Source of the DNA: an uncultured Rhodospirillaceae bacterium
GTDB lineage: Bacteria > Pseudomonadota > Alphaproteobacteria > UBA8366
Direction: 5' to 3'
DNA: 64,000 nt
Assembly (NCBI GenBank): GCA_913043025.1
Contig: CAJWLM010000002.1
Coordinates: forward strand, 62,001 to 126,000
Each line of letters begins with the position of its first letter. Within the stretch, counting starts at the first letter, position 1. Below are positions 24,089 to 34,950 of this stretch, piece by piece. The position numbers and the translations under genes are program-made. Under the pieces are notes generated by a model that was not told the origin of the DNA, searched no databases, and saw only the letters and a program-made list of their open reading frames with translations.

Positions 24089-25432
24089 ATGGCATCAGCC
24101 GCGGAACAACTAGCTTCGAATTTCAACTTTGGCGCCTTTAATAAGGCAACAGAGCTTAAAAAGCGTATATGGTTCACGCTTGGTGCGTTAGTTATCTATA
24201 GGCTCGGTACGTATATTCCTTTGCCTGGAATTGACCCACAGGTCATCCGAGATATTTTTGATCAGGGCGCTGGAGGCATCACAGACATGATGGACCTCTT
24301 TACCGGCGGTGCGCTCGGTCGTATGAGTATTTTTGCCCTAAACATTATGCCCTATATTTCCGCTGCGATTATCATGCAGCTGTTACAATCAACGGTGCCG
24401 AAATTTGAAGCCATGAAAAAAGAAGGTGAGCCTGGTCGTAAAAAGCTTAACCAATACACCCGTTATGGCACAGTTTTTTTGGCTACTTTTCAAGCGTATG
24501 GCCTTTCTGTAGGTGTTGAGGGGATCGCTTCCGCGTCTGGCGCCGCAGTGCTTACACCAGGATTCTTCTTTCGGGCTACAACCGTAATATCCTTAGTCGG
24601 TGGTACAATTTTTTTAATGTGGCTCGGGGAACAGGTTACTCAGCGTGGCGTGGGTAACGGTATTTCGTTAATCATCTTTGCAGGCATTGTTGCTGAGCTG
24701 CCATCTGCTCTTGTTGCCACGATGGATCTCGGGCGAAGGGGAGTGCTATCGGCTCCAATTATCATTGGTATTCTAGTTCTCGCTGTGGTGGTCATCACGG
24801 TAATAGTATTTATCGAGAGGGCACAACGTCGCATAGTTGTTCAATACCCGAAGCGTCAAGTCGGCCAGAGAATGTTTGGAGGTGAATCGTCCCATATCCC
24901 TCTCAAAGTTAATACTCCAGGCGTTATACCCCCTATTTTTGCCAGCTCTATTTTACTGCTTCCTTTGTCTATATTCCAGTTCGCAGGAAATTCAGGTCCA
25001 GACTGGCTGAATACCATGATTGCGTGGCTAGGGCGCGGGCAGCCTGGTTTCATCGGTTTGTATATCCTATTTATAGTTTTCTTTACGTTTTTTTATACTG
25101 CAATCGTTTTTAACCCGCAGGAGACTGCTGATAATTTACGTCAACATGGTGGGTTTGTCCCAGGAATACGGCCTGGTAAAAATACTGCTGAATATCTCGA
25201 TCACGTACTTACCCGGTTGACTGTTTTGGGTGCTATATACCTTGTAATTGTCTGTATAATTCCAGAATGGTTGATCTCACAATTCAATGTTCCGTTTTAC
25301 TTCGGCGGAACAAGCCTGTTAATAGTTGTTAGCGTTACAATGGATACTGTAGGGCAGGTACATTCACATATGTTAGCTCACCAGTACGAAGGTTTAATCA
25401 AAAAGTCGCGATTGCGAGGGCGGCGAGGATGA
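24089..25432 (+). CDS. secY: Preprotein translocase subunit SecY
   Basis: This encodes the channel subunit of the Sec translocon (447 residues), with ten predicted membrane helices, working with SecE/SecG and SecA or the ribosome. The plug and lateral-gate regions appear as RLGTYIPLPGID and GNGISLIIFAGI, and the cytoplasmic loop RRIVVQYPKRQVG is intact. It lies in its usual place after rplO. The four-base overlap (ATGA) with adk links the two genes translationally. Confidence 0.97.
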   Translation: MASAAEQLASNFNFGAFNKATELKKRIWFTLGALVIYRLGTYIPLPGIDPQVIRDIFDQGAGGITDMMDLFTGGALGRMSIFALNIMPYISAAIIMQLLQSTVPKFEAMKKEGEPGRKKLNQYTRYGTVFLATFQAYGLSVGVEGIASASGAAVLTPGFFFRATTVISLVGGTIFLMWLGEQVTQRGVGNGISLIIFAGIVAELPSALVATMDLGRRGVLSAPIIIGILVLAVVVITVIVFIERAQRRIVVQYPKRQVGQRMFGGESSHIPLKVNTPGVIPPIFASSILLLPLSIFQFAGNSGPDWLNTMIAWLGRGQPGFIGLYILFIVFFTFFYTAIVFNPQETADNLRQHGGFVPGIRPGKNTAEYLDHVLTRLTVLGAIYLVIVCIIPEWLISQFNVPFYFGGTSLLIVVSVTMDTVGQVHSHMLAHQYEGLIKKSRLRGRRG

Positions 25433-26016
25433 ACATAATACTGCTTGGTCCGCCCGGTTCTGGCAAGGGTACCCAAGCAAAGCGATTAGAGGCTCGCTTT
25501 GGGCTCTTACAGATTTCTACTGGTGAAATCTTAAGAGAGGCGGTTATCGCTGATAATGAGTTGGGTAAAAAAATTAAGAGCACCATGGATGCGGGGGAAT
25601 TAATTTCTGACAAACTCGTCCTGGAGGTTATAAGGAGCAGACTAGAAGAGCCAGATTGCAAGAGAGGAGTTGTCTTCGATGGGTTTCCTCGCACGGTCGC
25701 GCAAGCAAAGGCTTTGGAAGAAATTAAGAGAGCTAAAAATGAAAAGGTGGATGTCGTGATTATGTTGGATGTTGATGATGAGGCTCTGATAACACGCATT
25801 GAAGAAAGGGCAACTAGTGCCGGGGTACATGGGGCACGTTCTGATGATACGGTTGAGGTACTTAAACATCGATTGCAAGCATATCGTATTTGGACGGCGC
25901 CAATTATACCATTTTATGAGGATCGCGGTATTTTGGAACGCGTTGATGGGATGAAGGATATAAAACAAGTCAGTAGTGCGGTGAATAAAATAGTGGATAC
26001 GATTAAGAATAATTGA
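25429..26016 (+). CDS. adk: Adenylate kinase, short-LID type
   Basis: This encodes adenylate kinase (195 residues), which interconverts ATP + AMP and 2 ADP in the cytoplasm. The P-loop GPPGSGKGTQ is at residues 7-16, and the AMP-binding STGEILR and DGFPRT motifs follow. The LID is short (about residues 125-145) without the inserted zinc- or hydrogen-bonded domain of long bacterial forms, as is usual in alphaproteobacteria. It overlaps secY by four bases. Confidence 0.96.
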   Translation: MNIILLGPPGSGKGTQAKRLEARFGLLQISTGEILREAVIADNELGKKIKSTMDAGELISDKLVLEVIRSRLEEPDCKRGVVFDGFPRTVAQAKALEEIKRAKNEKVDVVIMLDVDDEALITRIEERATSAGVHGARSDDTVEVLKHRLQAYRIWTAPIIPFYEDRGILERVDGMKDIKQVSSAVNKIVDTIKNN

Positions 26017-26022
26017 GAGCGA

Positions 26023-26050
26023 TTGACATGAAAGGATCAATCTCTATAAT
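26023..26050 (+). promoter_or_regulatory. Consensus-hexamer sigma-70-type promoter for the alpha operon
   Basis: TTGACA at 26023-26028 and TATAAT at 26045-26050 are both perfect hexamers with a 16-base spacer. The promoter lies just after the adk stop and would start transcription near 26057, giving an untranslated leader of about 170 bases before rpsM. It should raise expression of rpsM-rpsK-rpoA-rplQ over read-through from secY-adk. Assignment rests on sequence match only. Confidence 0.75.
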
Positions 26051-26056
26051 CCCGCG

Positions 26057-26225
26057 GCTTTGGGTTTTGTAAAGAAGTACGAGTGTATTTTGTGATAAGT
26101 ATAATTTTTTCAGAGAATTAGGGGTATAAGCGTTAATTCTTGTATCTTGTGACTTATAAGTAGGTATGCGTACTTAAATCAGTTTCTGTGACAGTATTTT
26201 AGATGAGTTGTATGAGGATCAGATA
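26057..26225 (+). promoter_or_regulatory. Long 5' leader of rpsM
   Basis: The stretch between the promoter and rpsM is AT-rich and contains a hairpin pairing 26114-26120 (AGAATTA) with 26134-26140 (TAATTCT). In gammaproteobacteria the equivalent leader folds into a pseudoknot bound by S4. This leader does not visibly match that pseudoknot and rpsD is not in this operon, so any regulation is unknown. Confidence 0.35.
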
Positions 26226-26597
26226 GTGGCGCGAATAGCAGGTGTAAATATACCGACTCAAAAACGAGTTGAAGTAGCTTTGACGTATATCTTCGGTATC
26301 GGCCGCCGGAAGGCCGGAGAAATTTGTGCAAAGTGTAATATTAATTTTGAAACACGGGTAAATGAGTTAAGTGAACAAGAAGTGATAAGTATAAGAGAGG
26401 TAATCGACAAAGATTACGTGGTTGAGGGAGACCTCAGGCGAGAAACAGCAATGAACATCAAACGGTTAATGGACTTGGGTACTTTTCGTGGCTTACGTCA
26501 TCGCAAAGGTCTACCAGTTCGTGGCCAACGTACTCACACCAATGCAAGGACACGAAAAGGTCCTGCCCGCGCAATAGCGGGTAAAAAGAAGGCGTAG
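26226..26597 (+). CDS. rpsM: 30S ribosomal protein S13
   Basis: This encodes S13 (123 residues), which contacts the P-site tRNA and bridges to L5. The start is taken as GTG at 26226, seven bases after GAGGA, giving [26 protein letters not shown] as in relatives. A TTG six codons upstream would add a non-conserved extension. [25 protein letters not shown] near the C-terminus is diagnostic. Confidence 0.96.
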   Translation: MARIAGVNIPTQKRVEVALTYIFGIGRRKAGEICAKCNINFETRVNELSEQEVISIREVIDKDYVVEGDLRRETAMNIKRLMDLGTFRGLRHRKGLPVRGQRTHTNARTRKGPARAIAGKKKA

Positions 26598-26603
26598 TTA
26601 AAT

Positions 26604-26999
26604 ATGGCGAAAGCAGCAGCAGCACAACGGGTTCGAAAACGCGAACGCAAAAATATAACGTCGGGCATTGCTCACGTTAACGCCACGTTCAACAATACCA
26701 TGATCACCATTGCTGATGTTCAAGGCAATACAATAGCGTGGTCTTCAGCTGGGGGCATGGGTTTTCGTGGCTCACGGAAATCAACTCCGTATGCCGCCCA
26801 AGTAGCAGCTGAAGATTGTGGGAAGAAGGCTATAGATCACGGCATGAAAACATTGGAAGTTCGTGTCAAGGGTCCCGGATCAGGACGAGAGTCCGCCCTA
26901 CGCGCACTACAAACTGTTGGATTTAATATCACAGCTATAAAGGATGTTACACCGGTGCCGCATAATGGCTGTCGACCACCTAAGCGCAGACGAGTATAG
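26604..26999 (+). CDS. rpsK: 30S ribosomal protein S11
   Basis: This encodes S11 (131 residues), on the platform near the E site and mRNA exit. [34 protein letters not shown] sequence and the ending [18 protein letters not shown] are characteristic. It follows rpsM by six bases. Confidence 0.97.
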   Translation: MAKAAAAQRVRKRERKNITSGIAHVNATFNNTMITIADVQGNTIAWSSAGGMGFRGSRKSTPYAAQVAAEDCGKKAIDHGMKTLEVRVKGPGSGRESALRALQTVGFNITAIKDVTPVPHNGCRPPKRRRV

Positions 27000-27098
27000 C
27001 TAGTTGATAGATTAACTGATTACCAGACTTAGGCATTTCATGTCCGGGCTGGTGTTTATTTTATTTGAATAAATTACGAGACTTGAGAGGGTACCAAC

Positions 27099-28115
27099 GT
27101 GATCCAGAAGAATTGGCAAGCACTGATTAAACCGAACAAGCTCAATATAGAGGCTGGCGCTGACACGCCCCGCGCAGCAACTGTTGAGGCAGAGCCCCTA
27201 GAGCGTGGTTTTGGCTTAACTCTTGGAAATGCGTTGCGGAGGGTGCTCCTGTCATCGCTACAGGGCGCAGCGGTTACATCGATTCAAATTGAGGGTGTTC
27301 TGCATGAATTTTCATCAATCCAAGGTGTTCAAGAGGACGTCACTGACATAGTCTTAAATGTAAAGGCATTGGCACTTCAGCTTCATAGCGAGGGGCCGAA
27401 AAGAATGACCCTCTCTGCCAAAGGCCCTGGTCCAGTGACAGCTGCGCAAATAGATACCGGGCACGATATAGAGGTTATGAATTCTGACCTAGTAATTTGT
27501 ACGCTTGATCGCGACGCGAGTATAAATATGGAGCTTGTTGTTGAGACCGGCAAAGGCTACGTCGCGGCAGCAATGAATAGGCCTGCTGATGCGCCCATTG
27601 GGCTAATACCTGTGGATTCAATTTTTAGTCCAGTAAGGAAAGTGTCCTACAAAGTTGAAAATAGTCGTGTTGGGCAAGTTACGGACTATGATAAGCTTCT
27701 GATGCAGTTGGAAACAAATGGAACTGTTACGCCAGATGATGCTGTGGCGCTCGCAGCCAGAATATTGCAAGACCAGTTGCAACTCTTCATTAACTTTGAA
27801 GAGCCAGCTGCTAAAGTGGAAGAAGAAGCGCCTTCCGAGCTTCCATACAATAAACACCTTCTTCGAAAAGTGGATGAGCTTGAGTTGTCAGTACGGTCAG
27901 CCAATTGTCTGAAAAATGATAATATCGTTTACATCGGCGATCTCGTTCAGAAGTCTGAAGCTGAAATGCTTCGCACACCGAACTTTGGGCGTAAGTCACT
28001 TAATGAGATTAAAGAGGTGCTTACGCAAATGGGATTGCATCTTGGGATGGAAGTGGTTAATTGGCCACCAGATGATATAGAAGATATGGCGAAAAAACTC
28101 GAGGAACCCTTTTAA
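27099..28115 (+). CDS. rpoA: DNA-directed RNA polymerase subunit alpha
   Basis: This encodes alpha (338 residues), which dimerises to start polymerase assembly and contacts UP elements and activators. The N-terminal domain (about 1-230) includes [19 protein letters not shown]. The C-terminal domain (about 250-320) includes [16 protein letters not shown] and [12 protein letters not shown] with the DNA-contacting residues. The start is GTG at 27099 behind GAGAGGG. Confidence 0.98.
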   Translation: MIQKNWQALIKPNKLNIEAGADTPRAATVEAEPLERGFGLTLGNALRRVLLSSLQGAAVTSIQIEGVLHEFSSIQGVQEDVTDIVLNVKALALQLHSEGPKRMTLSAKGPGPVTAAQIDTGHDIEVMNSDLVICTLDRDASINMELVVETGKGYVAAAMNRPADAPIGLIPVDSIFSPVRKVSYKVENSRVGQVTDYDKLLMQLETNGTVTPDDAVALAARILQDQLQLFINFEEPAAKVEEEAPSELPYNKHLLRKVDELELSVRSANCLKNDNIVYIGDLVQKSEAEMLRTPNFGRKSLNEIKEVLTQMGLHLGMEVVNWPPDDIEDMAKKLEEPF

Positions 28116-28151
28116 TCAGTTTGGTTTTGCGAGGGATATAGGAGACATCCA

Positions 28152-28577
28152 ATGCGACATCGTATGAAAGGGCGTAAGCTCAATCGTAAATCACAGCATC
28201 GCCGTGCGCTTTTTGCTAATCTGGCTGTTGCTCTTTTAAAGCATGAACAAATTAAGACTACTCTGCCCAAAGCGAGAGAACTTAGTCCCTTAGTGGATAA
28301 GTTGATTACGCTTGGGAAAAAGGGGCGATTGCATGATAGAAGACGTGCTTTTGCGATGCTCGGTGATGATACGACTACTGCTAAACTTTTTGAGACCCTG
28401 GCTCCTCGTTACAAGGAACGTTTTGGGGGCTACACACGGGTGCTAAAGGCTGGATTTCGTTATGGGGACTCCGCAGCAATGGCAGTGATAGAGCTGGTTG
28501 ACCGCGATCCTGAGGTAAAAGGGGTGGACTCCGGACCGCTACCTGATGACCAGTCGGAGGTCAGTGAGGAGGTTTAA
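28152..28577 (+). CDS. rplQ: 50S ribosomal protein L17
   Basis: This encodes L17 (141 residues), near the tunnel exit. [25 protein letters not shown] and [18 protein letters not shown] are family markers. A C-terminal acidic tail of about 20 residues exceeds the E. coli length. It is the last gene of the ribosomal run, with an intrinsic terminator 30 bases after the stop. Confidence 0.97.
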   Translation: MRHRMKGRKLNRKSQHRRALFANLAVALLKHEQIKTTLPKARELSPLVDKLITLGKKGRLHDRRRAFAMLGDDTTTAKLFETLAPRYKERFGGYTRVLKAGFRYGDSAAMAVIELVDRDPEVKGVDSGPLPDDQSEVSEEV

Positions 28578-28606
28578 AATAATTCATGTCACCTGCTCAC
28601 AATGTA

Positions 28607-28636
28607 AAAGCCGACTATTGCGTAGTCGGTTTTTTT
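28607..28636 (+). terminator. Intrinsic terminator after rplQ
   Basis: CCGACTA (28611-28617) pairs with TAGTCGG (28623-28629) around a five-base loop. The stem is extended by flanking A/T pairs and followed by a run of seven T (28630-28636). This is a strong rho-independent terminator closing the ribosomal protein and rpoA transcript. Confidence 0.9.
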
Positions 28637-28675
28637 ATATTTTGTTCTGGATTAAAAAGGGTTCTGCATAATTTA

Positions 28676-30094
28676 ATGGCTCGATCACCAGTAAAATATT
28701 ATTTTTTTTTACTATCAGTAATGATTGGAGGTGTTATCTCTGAGTCATTAGCCAAAACTATATCTCTGCCTCCTTCTAGGAAGCAAATCTCGATTTCTTT
28801 TGCCCCAGTAGTACGCGAGGTTGCTCCTGCAGTTGTAAACATCTATGCAAAGGTAATGCGCAAACAGCGGACAAGGTCGTTGTTTGATGACCCTTTTTTC
28901 AGACGTTTTTTCGGTGAGGGCGTCCCTTTCGGGCAAAATCGGAAAAGGCTAGAGAGGTCACTCGGTTCTGGTGTAATTGTTAGTAATGATGGGATTGTCG
29001 TAACGAACTATCATGTAATAAAGAATGCGCAAGAAATTAAAATAATTCTATCTGACCGACGCGAATTTGATGCAAAAGTAATACTCAAAGATAGCAAGAC
29101 AGATCTTGCAGTTCTTAGTATTGAAATTGAAAATGAAGATCTTCCAACTGTCTCATTCGGCGATGCTGATGCCTTGCAAGTCGGTGATTTAGTAATAGCG
29201 ATTGGTAATCCTTTTGGTGTTGGGCAAACCGTTACGAGTGGTATTGTATCCGCCTTGGCAAGGACTAACGTCGGCATTTCCGACTTTCGCTCTTTTATAC
29301 AAACAGATGCTGCTATTAACCCGGGAAATTCGGGTGGCGCGTTAGTGGATTTAAACGGGCAATTAATTGGTATTAACACAGCAATTTTTTCTCGTGGAGG
29401 TGGCGGATCAGTAGGAATAGGATTTGCTGTGCCCAGCAATATGGTTCGTGCTGTTGTTGAAACCGCGATGTCCGGAAAGCCTTTAGTCAGACCCTGGTTA
29501 TCTCTCTCCGGTACTGCTGTTACGGCTGATATGGCTGAGGGCTTAGGTCTTTCTAGGCCAACGGGTGTTCTTGTGGAATCGATCTACCCAAAAGGACCTG
29601 CGGAACGCGCAGGAATTGAACGCGGAGATGTTATCACCCATATTGAAGATTATGGAGTCGAGGACGAATTTGCATTACGATTTAGGCTTGCTGCTCGGCC
29701 AATTGGGAAATCCGCAGAACTTCGCTTTCTGCGACAGGGAAAAGTCAGAAAAACAGAATTTAAATTAATAGCTCCACCGGAGATTCCTCCCCGGAATACA
29801 ACCATAGTTCAGGGCCGAAATCCCTTCGCTGGTTTGAAAGTAGTGAACTTATCACCTGCGGTAACAGAAAAACTCGGCATCAGAACGACTTCCCAAGGGG
29901 TAATGATAAGTGCAATCTTGCGCGGATCCCCGGCCATTGAGGTTGGGTTTTTAGCAGGTGATATTATTCTCAAAGTGAATGGACAGGTCATTAAACGCGT
30001 CCAGGATTTAGAGAGGATCCTTAAAGCATCGGACTCACCGTGGAATATAAGCATAAAGCGTGGAAAAAAGATCCACCGTATTCGTCTGAGATAA
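28676..30094 (+). CDS. degP: Periplasmic Do-family serine protease (DegP/DegQ-like)
   Basis: This encodes a trypsin-fold protease/chaperone (472 residues) for periplasmic protein quality control. A signal peptide spans about residues 1-28. The catalytic triad is visible: His113 in TNYHVIKNA, Asp143 in KTDLAVL and Ser219 in NPGNSGGALVD. Two PDZ domains follow at about 295-370 and 400-472. An upstream in-frame ATG at 28586 would run through the terminator hairpin and lose the signal peptide shape, so the ATG at 28676 is chosen, although its ribosome site is weak. DegP versus DegQ cannot be decided by reading. Confidence 0.93.
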   Translation: MARSPVKYYFFLLSVMIGGVISESLAKTISLPPSRKQISISFAPVVREVAPAVVNIYAKVMRKQRTRSLFDDPFFRRFFGEGVPFGQNRKRLERSLGSGVIVSNDGIVVTNYHVIKNAQEIKIILSDRREFDAKVILKDSKTDLAVLSIEIENEDLPTVSFGDADALQVGDLVIAIGNPFGVGQTVTSGIVSALARTNVGISDFRSFIQTDAAINPGNSGGALVDLNGQLIGINTAIFSRGGGGSVGIGFAVPSNMVRAVVETAMSGKPLVRPWLSLSGTAVTADMAEGLGLSRPTGVLVESIYPKGPAERAGIERGDVITHIEDYGVEDEFALRFRLAARPIGKSAELRFLRQGKVRKTEFKLIAPPEIPPRNTTIVQGRNPFAGLKVVNLSPAVTEKLGIRTTSQGVMISAILRGSPAIEVGFLAGDIILKVNGQVIKRVQDLERILKASDSPWNISIKRGKKIHRIRLR

Positions 30095-30411
30095 CGGTTT
30101 AGGTTTTCATGAGCAAGACAATCAATGCTGCCGAGAGCATTAAAATTCTAAACACCTTAAACATGACCCGCAGAGTCTTATCTGCGAGGTACTAGCTTGC
30201 TTGCTGGTCTGCACGATACCCTATCAACCGATCTGTTTTCAGGGCCATTACTTCGCAAAGATGTGACCATCTGTTGGGTTAAGGCTCTGGGGTTATTATC
30301 TCTGATGTTATCGCATGTAAAATCCGTCTTACGTATTGAGTTCTAGTTTTTGGTCGAGCTAAGATTGTGCTAGGAAGTAGTAACCAGATTATTATAAAAC
30401 GGAGGGCGTGT
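30095..30411 (+). other. Gene-free 317-base gap between the Do protease and amtB
   Basis: No supported gene is seen. A hairpin pairs 30169-30174 (CGCAGA) with 30181-30186 (TCTGCG) but has no T-tract. An open stretch starting with TTG at about 30197 encodes some 49 codons without a ribosome site or recognisable product. A possible amtB promoter lies at 30336-30365. No clear sigma-54 promoter (GG-N10-GC) or NtrC site was found, which is notable upstream of an ammonium transporter. Confidence 0.5.
30336..30365 (+). promoter_or_regulatory. Possible sigma-70-type promoter of amtB
   Basis: TTGAGT (30336-30341) and TAAGAT (30360-30365) are separated by 18 bases, each close to consensus. The implied start is about 40 bases before the amtB ATG. 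Confidence 0.35.
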
Positions 30412-32077
<1,666 letters not shown>

Positions 32078-32086
32078 GCGCCTAAT

Positions 32087-32497
32087 ATGAGAGGAGTTCA
32101 TCGGACCGAGTTCTCGCTAAATCTCGCACTTGCTGCGGCTGTCGGTGGTGCGTTGGGCGCAGTGGTCAGGCATTTAGTTGTTCAACAAACTGCAAATATT
32201 TTTGGCACAGACCTTCCTTGGGGCACCTTTATAGTGAACACTATAGGTTCATTTATTCTTGGTATCGCCGTTGAGATATTCGCACTGATATGGACACCTG
32301 GGCAAGCATTTCAGATAATGCTCACCGCAGGTCTCTGTGGCTCCTTAACTACATTTTCTGCATTCTCAATGGACTTAGTGACACTCTTTGAACAGGGTTT
32401 TTTAACCAAAGCAGGCATCTATTTGGTAGTGTCAATTTTATCGGGTGTCATGGCTCTTCTCGCTGGTATGGCTCTGATCCGAGCTATTAATACGTGA
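32087..32497 (+). CDS. crcB: Fluoride exporter CrcB/Fluc
   Basis: This encodes a small membrane protein (136 residues, four predicted helices) of the Fluc family, which dimerises to pass fluoride out of the cell. The GTFIVNTIGSFILG helix and the CGSLTTFSAFS signature are both present. It starts nine bases after glnK, with no strong ribosome site of its own. In this class crcB commonly sits before rluC, as here. No fluoride riboswitch was recognised upstream. Confidence 0.93.
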   Translation: MRGVHRTEFSLNLALAAAVGGALGAVVRHLVVQQTANIFGTDLPWGTFIVNTIGSFILGIAVEIFALIWTPGQAFQIMLTAGLCGSLTTFSAFSMDLVTLFEQGFLTKAGIYLVVSILSGVMALLAGMALIRAINT

Positions 32498-32501
32498 TTA
32501 A

Positions 32502-33467
32502 ATGGTGACTAAAGTCAATCATCGAGCAGTATTAGAAGCCGATAATGGGATAAGGCTCGATCGCTGGTTTCTTCGTCACTATCCCAATTTATCTCACGGA
32601 AAGTTGCAGAAGTTGCTCAGAACTGGCCAGGTACGCTTGGACAGCAAAAGAGCAAAAAGCGGTCAGCGTCTACAGACGGGGCAGATCGTTCGTGTACCAC
32701 CTATTCATGCATCAGCCGTACTGATTGGCGAAACAGAAAATAGTATTAGCTCTTCTGATCGGGCATTCATAAGAGGTTTGGTTATAGCCGAGGATCCGTT
32801 ATTTTTTGCTCTTAATAAGCCCGCTGGGATTGCAGTTCAGGGTGGTAAAGGGAATAGGCGTAACCTCGATGTATTGCTGCCCGGCTTAGTTACATCCCAT
32901 GAGGAACGCCCACGTCTCGTTCATAGGCTGGATAAAGATACCAGTGGTGTATTGTTAGTGGCTCGCTCTGCGATGGCGGCAGAGACAATCAGTAAGTGTT
33001 TTCGTCATCGGGAAGCAAAGAAGCAATATTGGGCACTTGTCGCAGGTGTCCCGAACCCACTTCGAGGAGAGATTAATTTATCTATTCGCAAGGTAAGTAA
33101 CGGGAAAATTCAACGCGTTCAGCCTGTTAAAGAGTCCGGCCAAATGGCATTGACTCATTATCAAACTATTGAGACTGTGGGAAGTCTTGCCTCATGGGTG
33201 ATACTTCACCCCATAACTGGACGCACCCACCAGTTACGTGTTCACATGGCAGAAATAGGAAACCCTATATTGGGAGATGGAAAATACGGTGGGAAGAGGG
33301 CATTCCTAGACGCTATTTCACCTCAGATGAATTTACATGCTAAACAAATTACGATACCACATCCTGGTAGAGACGGTATTATAACAATTCAAGCCCCGCT
33401 GCCTCCTCACATGATCCGGTGCTGGAACTTCTTTGGATTAGATGCTGACACTGTATTGGAGACGTAA
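32502..33467 (+). CDS. rluC: 23S rRNA pseudouridine synthase RluC/RluD family
   Basis: This encodes an RNA pseudouridine synthase (321 residues). An N-terminal S4-like domain (about 15-75, RLDRWFLRHYPNLSHGKLQKLL) is followed by the catalytic domain with HRLDKDTSGVLLVAR, in which Asp144 is the catalytic aspartate. HPITGRTHQLRVHMAEIGNPI-like sequence forms the later motif. Position in the crcB-rluC-HAD block fits RluC, which modifies 23S positions near 955/2504/2580 in E. coli, but substrate sites are inferred from family. Confidence 0.9.
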   Translation: MVTKVNHRAVLEADNGIRLDRWFLRHYPNLSHGKLQKLLRTGQVRLDSKRAKSGQRLQTGQIVRVPPIHASAVLIGETENSISSSDRAFIRGLVIAEDPLFFALNKPAGIAVQGGKGNRRNLDVLLPGLVTSHEERPRLVHRLDKDTSGVLLVARSAMAAETISKCFRHREAKKQYWALVAGVPNPLRGEINLSIRKVSNGKIQRVQPVKESGQMALTHYQTIETVGSLASWVILHPITGRTHQLRVHMAEIGNPILGDGKYGGKRAFLDAISPQMNLHAKQITIPHPGRDGIITIQAPLPPHMIRCWNFFGLDADTVLET

Positions 33468-33491
33468 TTTTTTGGAATTAAAAATTTGTTC

Positions 33492-34166
33492 ATGCCGCAC
33501 AACAATTTAATAGTTTTCGATTGCGATGGTACCCTTATCGACAGTGGGCACAATATAGTTACTGCCATGCGCGAGGCATGGCTTTCAAATGGGTTAAAGC
33601 CACCGCCAACAAATGCAATTCGTCGAATTGTCGGTTTAAAATTAGGTGAGGCAATTTATCAACTAATGCCGCAAGAATGTGACATTGAGCTCGCTATTCT
33701 GGAAGAAGCTTATATTGAAGCTTTCACTAAAGTTCGCAATCGATCTGATTACACAGAACCATTATATCCCGGCATCCGTCGTTGTTTGGAGTCTCTGAGA
33801 GGCTTGGGTTTTCAACTTGGAATAGCTACTGGCAAATCTCGACGCGGTTTGCTCCGAACACTAAAGCAACATTCTTTAGGTGTTTTCTTTCAAGTTTTAA
33901 AAACTGCTGATGATGGGCCAGGAAAACCCTGTCCAGATATACTTCTAGATGCTATGGCTGAGATCGGTGTAGAGCCGGAAAATACGGCAATGGTCGGTGA
34001 TACGACTTACGATATTAAAATGGCGATGAATGCTGCAGTGAAACCGATTGGTGTAGATTGGGGTTACCATGACCCTATTGAACTTAAAAAAGCTGGTGCG
34101 AAAATTATTATTGACGAGTGTAGTAGCTTGCCTGCCACTTTGAAGGGGATTTGGGATAGCAAATAA
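33492..34166 (+). CDS. HAD-superfamily phosphatase (phosphoglycolate phosphatase-like)
   Basis: This encodes a HAD hydrolase (224 residues). Motif I is FDCDGTLIDS with Asp10 as nucleophile and Asp12 as acid/base. Motif II is GIATGKSR, motif III the lysine in GKPCPD and motif IV MVGDTTYDIKMA. A helical cap occupies about residues 15-85. In related genomes this neighbour of rluC is labelled a Gph-like phosphatase. The true substrate is not determined. ATG 33492 is preferred over a TTG two codons upstream. Confidence 0.88.
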   Translation: MPHNNLIVFDCDGTLIDSGHNIVTAMREAWLSNGLKPPPTNAIRRIVGLKLGEAIYQLMPQECDIELAILEEAYIEAFTKVRNRSDYTEPLYPGIRRCLESLRGLGFQLGIATGKSRRGLLRTLKQHSLGVFFQVLKTADDGPGKPCPDILLDAMAEIGVEPENTAMVGDTTYDIKMAMNAAVKPIGVDWGYHDPIELKKAGAKIIIDECSSLPATLKGIWDSK

Positions 34167-34224
34167 TATTATTTAAAGGTTGCTACTCTGGGCAGTAAAA
34201 GACTGATCTAGCTGGTAGGATACT

Positions 34225-34950
34225 TTGAAAAGATTTTTTAAAAATACGATGGTTGTACGCCTTAATGGTCAGTTTGCTGTAACCTTGGATGACTCAGCGC
34301 TGATCACACCTGAGAAGAATAAACTTATTTTGCCAACTAAAAAGTTAGCTTCAGAGATTGCGAAGGAATGGGATCAGCAGGGAAAAGAAATTGACACCTC
34401 GTTAATGCCAAACACGCGTATGGCTTGTACAGCCATTGATAGAATTTCAGACGATAAAGAGCCCATAGTAACTAAGTTGCTCGAATACGCTAGCACCGAT
34501 TTGCTCTGTTACCGCGCATCTAGTCCAAATGCTCTACGGTCAAGGCAAGAAGAACTCTGGCAGCCACTTTTGCATTGGGTTGAGAATTCTTTTGCAGCTC
34601 CGCTGATTGTGACAGAAGGCGTTATGCCTGTGGCACAGCCTCCGAATAGCTTGATCAGACTCACGCATGTGCTTTTGAAATATAATGCTTTTGAATTGGT
34701 AGGCCTCGTCGGTTTAACTCAAGCGAGTGGTTCTTTGGTTCTCGCATTGGGAATGTTAGAGTGCGAGATAGGGGCTAAATTTTGTATAAAAGCATGCCAA
34801 ATTGACGATAAATACCAGGTTGACTCCTGGGGAGAAGAGAGTGAATTAATGGATCGACTTGATCATCAGGCAAGAGATATCAGGACTACGGCAAGATTCC
34901 TTTCACTTTTAAAAAGTAATAGTTGTGGCGATGCAGAGGTTCCACGATGA
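34225..34950 (+). CDS. ATP12-family F1-ATPase assembly chaperone
   Basis: This encodes an ATP12 homologue (241 residues), known in mitochondria and alphaproteobacteria, where it protects the alpha subunit of F1-ATPase before assembly. The protein begins [23 protein letters not shown] and shows the family core [18 protein letters not shown] and STDLLCYRA. The start is TTG at 34225, supported by homologous N-termini and AGGA at about 34217-34220. A later ATG at 34249 would trim conserved residues. It overlaps pccB by four bases. It is one of the best lineage markers in the window. Confidence 0.92.
   Translation: MKRFFKNTMVVRLNGQFAVTLDDSALITPEKNKLILPTKKLASEIAKEWDQQGKEIDTSLMPNTRMACTAIDRISDDKEPIVTKLLEYASTDLLCYRASSPNALRSRQEELWQPLLHWVENSFAAPLIVTEGVMPVAQPPNSLIRLTHVLLKYNAFELVGLVGLTQASGSLVLALGMLECEIGAKFCIKACQIDDKYQVDSWGEESELMDRLDHQARDIRTTARFLSLLKSNSCGDAEVPR

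Noticed and set aside
26057..26225. S4-type alpha-operon pseudoknot
   Set aside because: The expected pseudoknot pairings could not be drawn and rpsD is not part of this operon.
30197..30343. Open frame of about 49 codons starting with TTG in the degP-amtB gap
   Set aside because: It has no ribosome site and no recognised family. It could be a decayed gene end but nothing proves it.
30187..30411. Sigma-54/NtrC control of amtB
   Set aside because: No GG-N10-GC element or paired NtrC half-sites were found. A sigma-70-like pair at 30336-30365 fits better.
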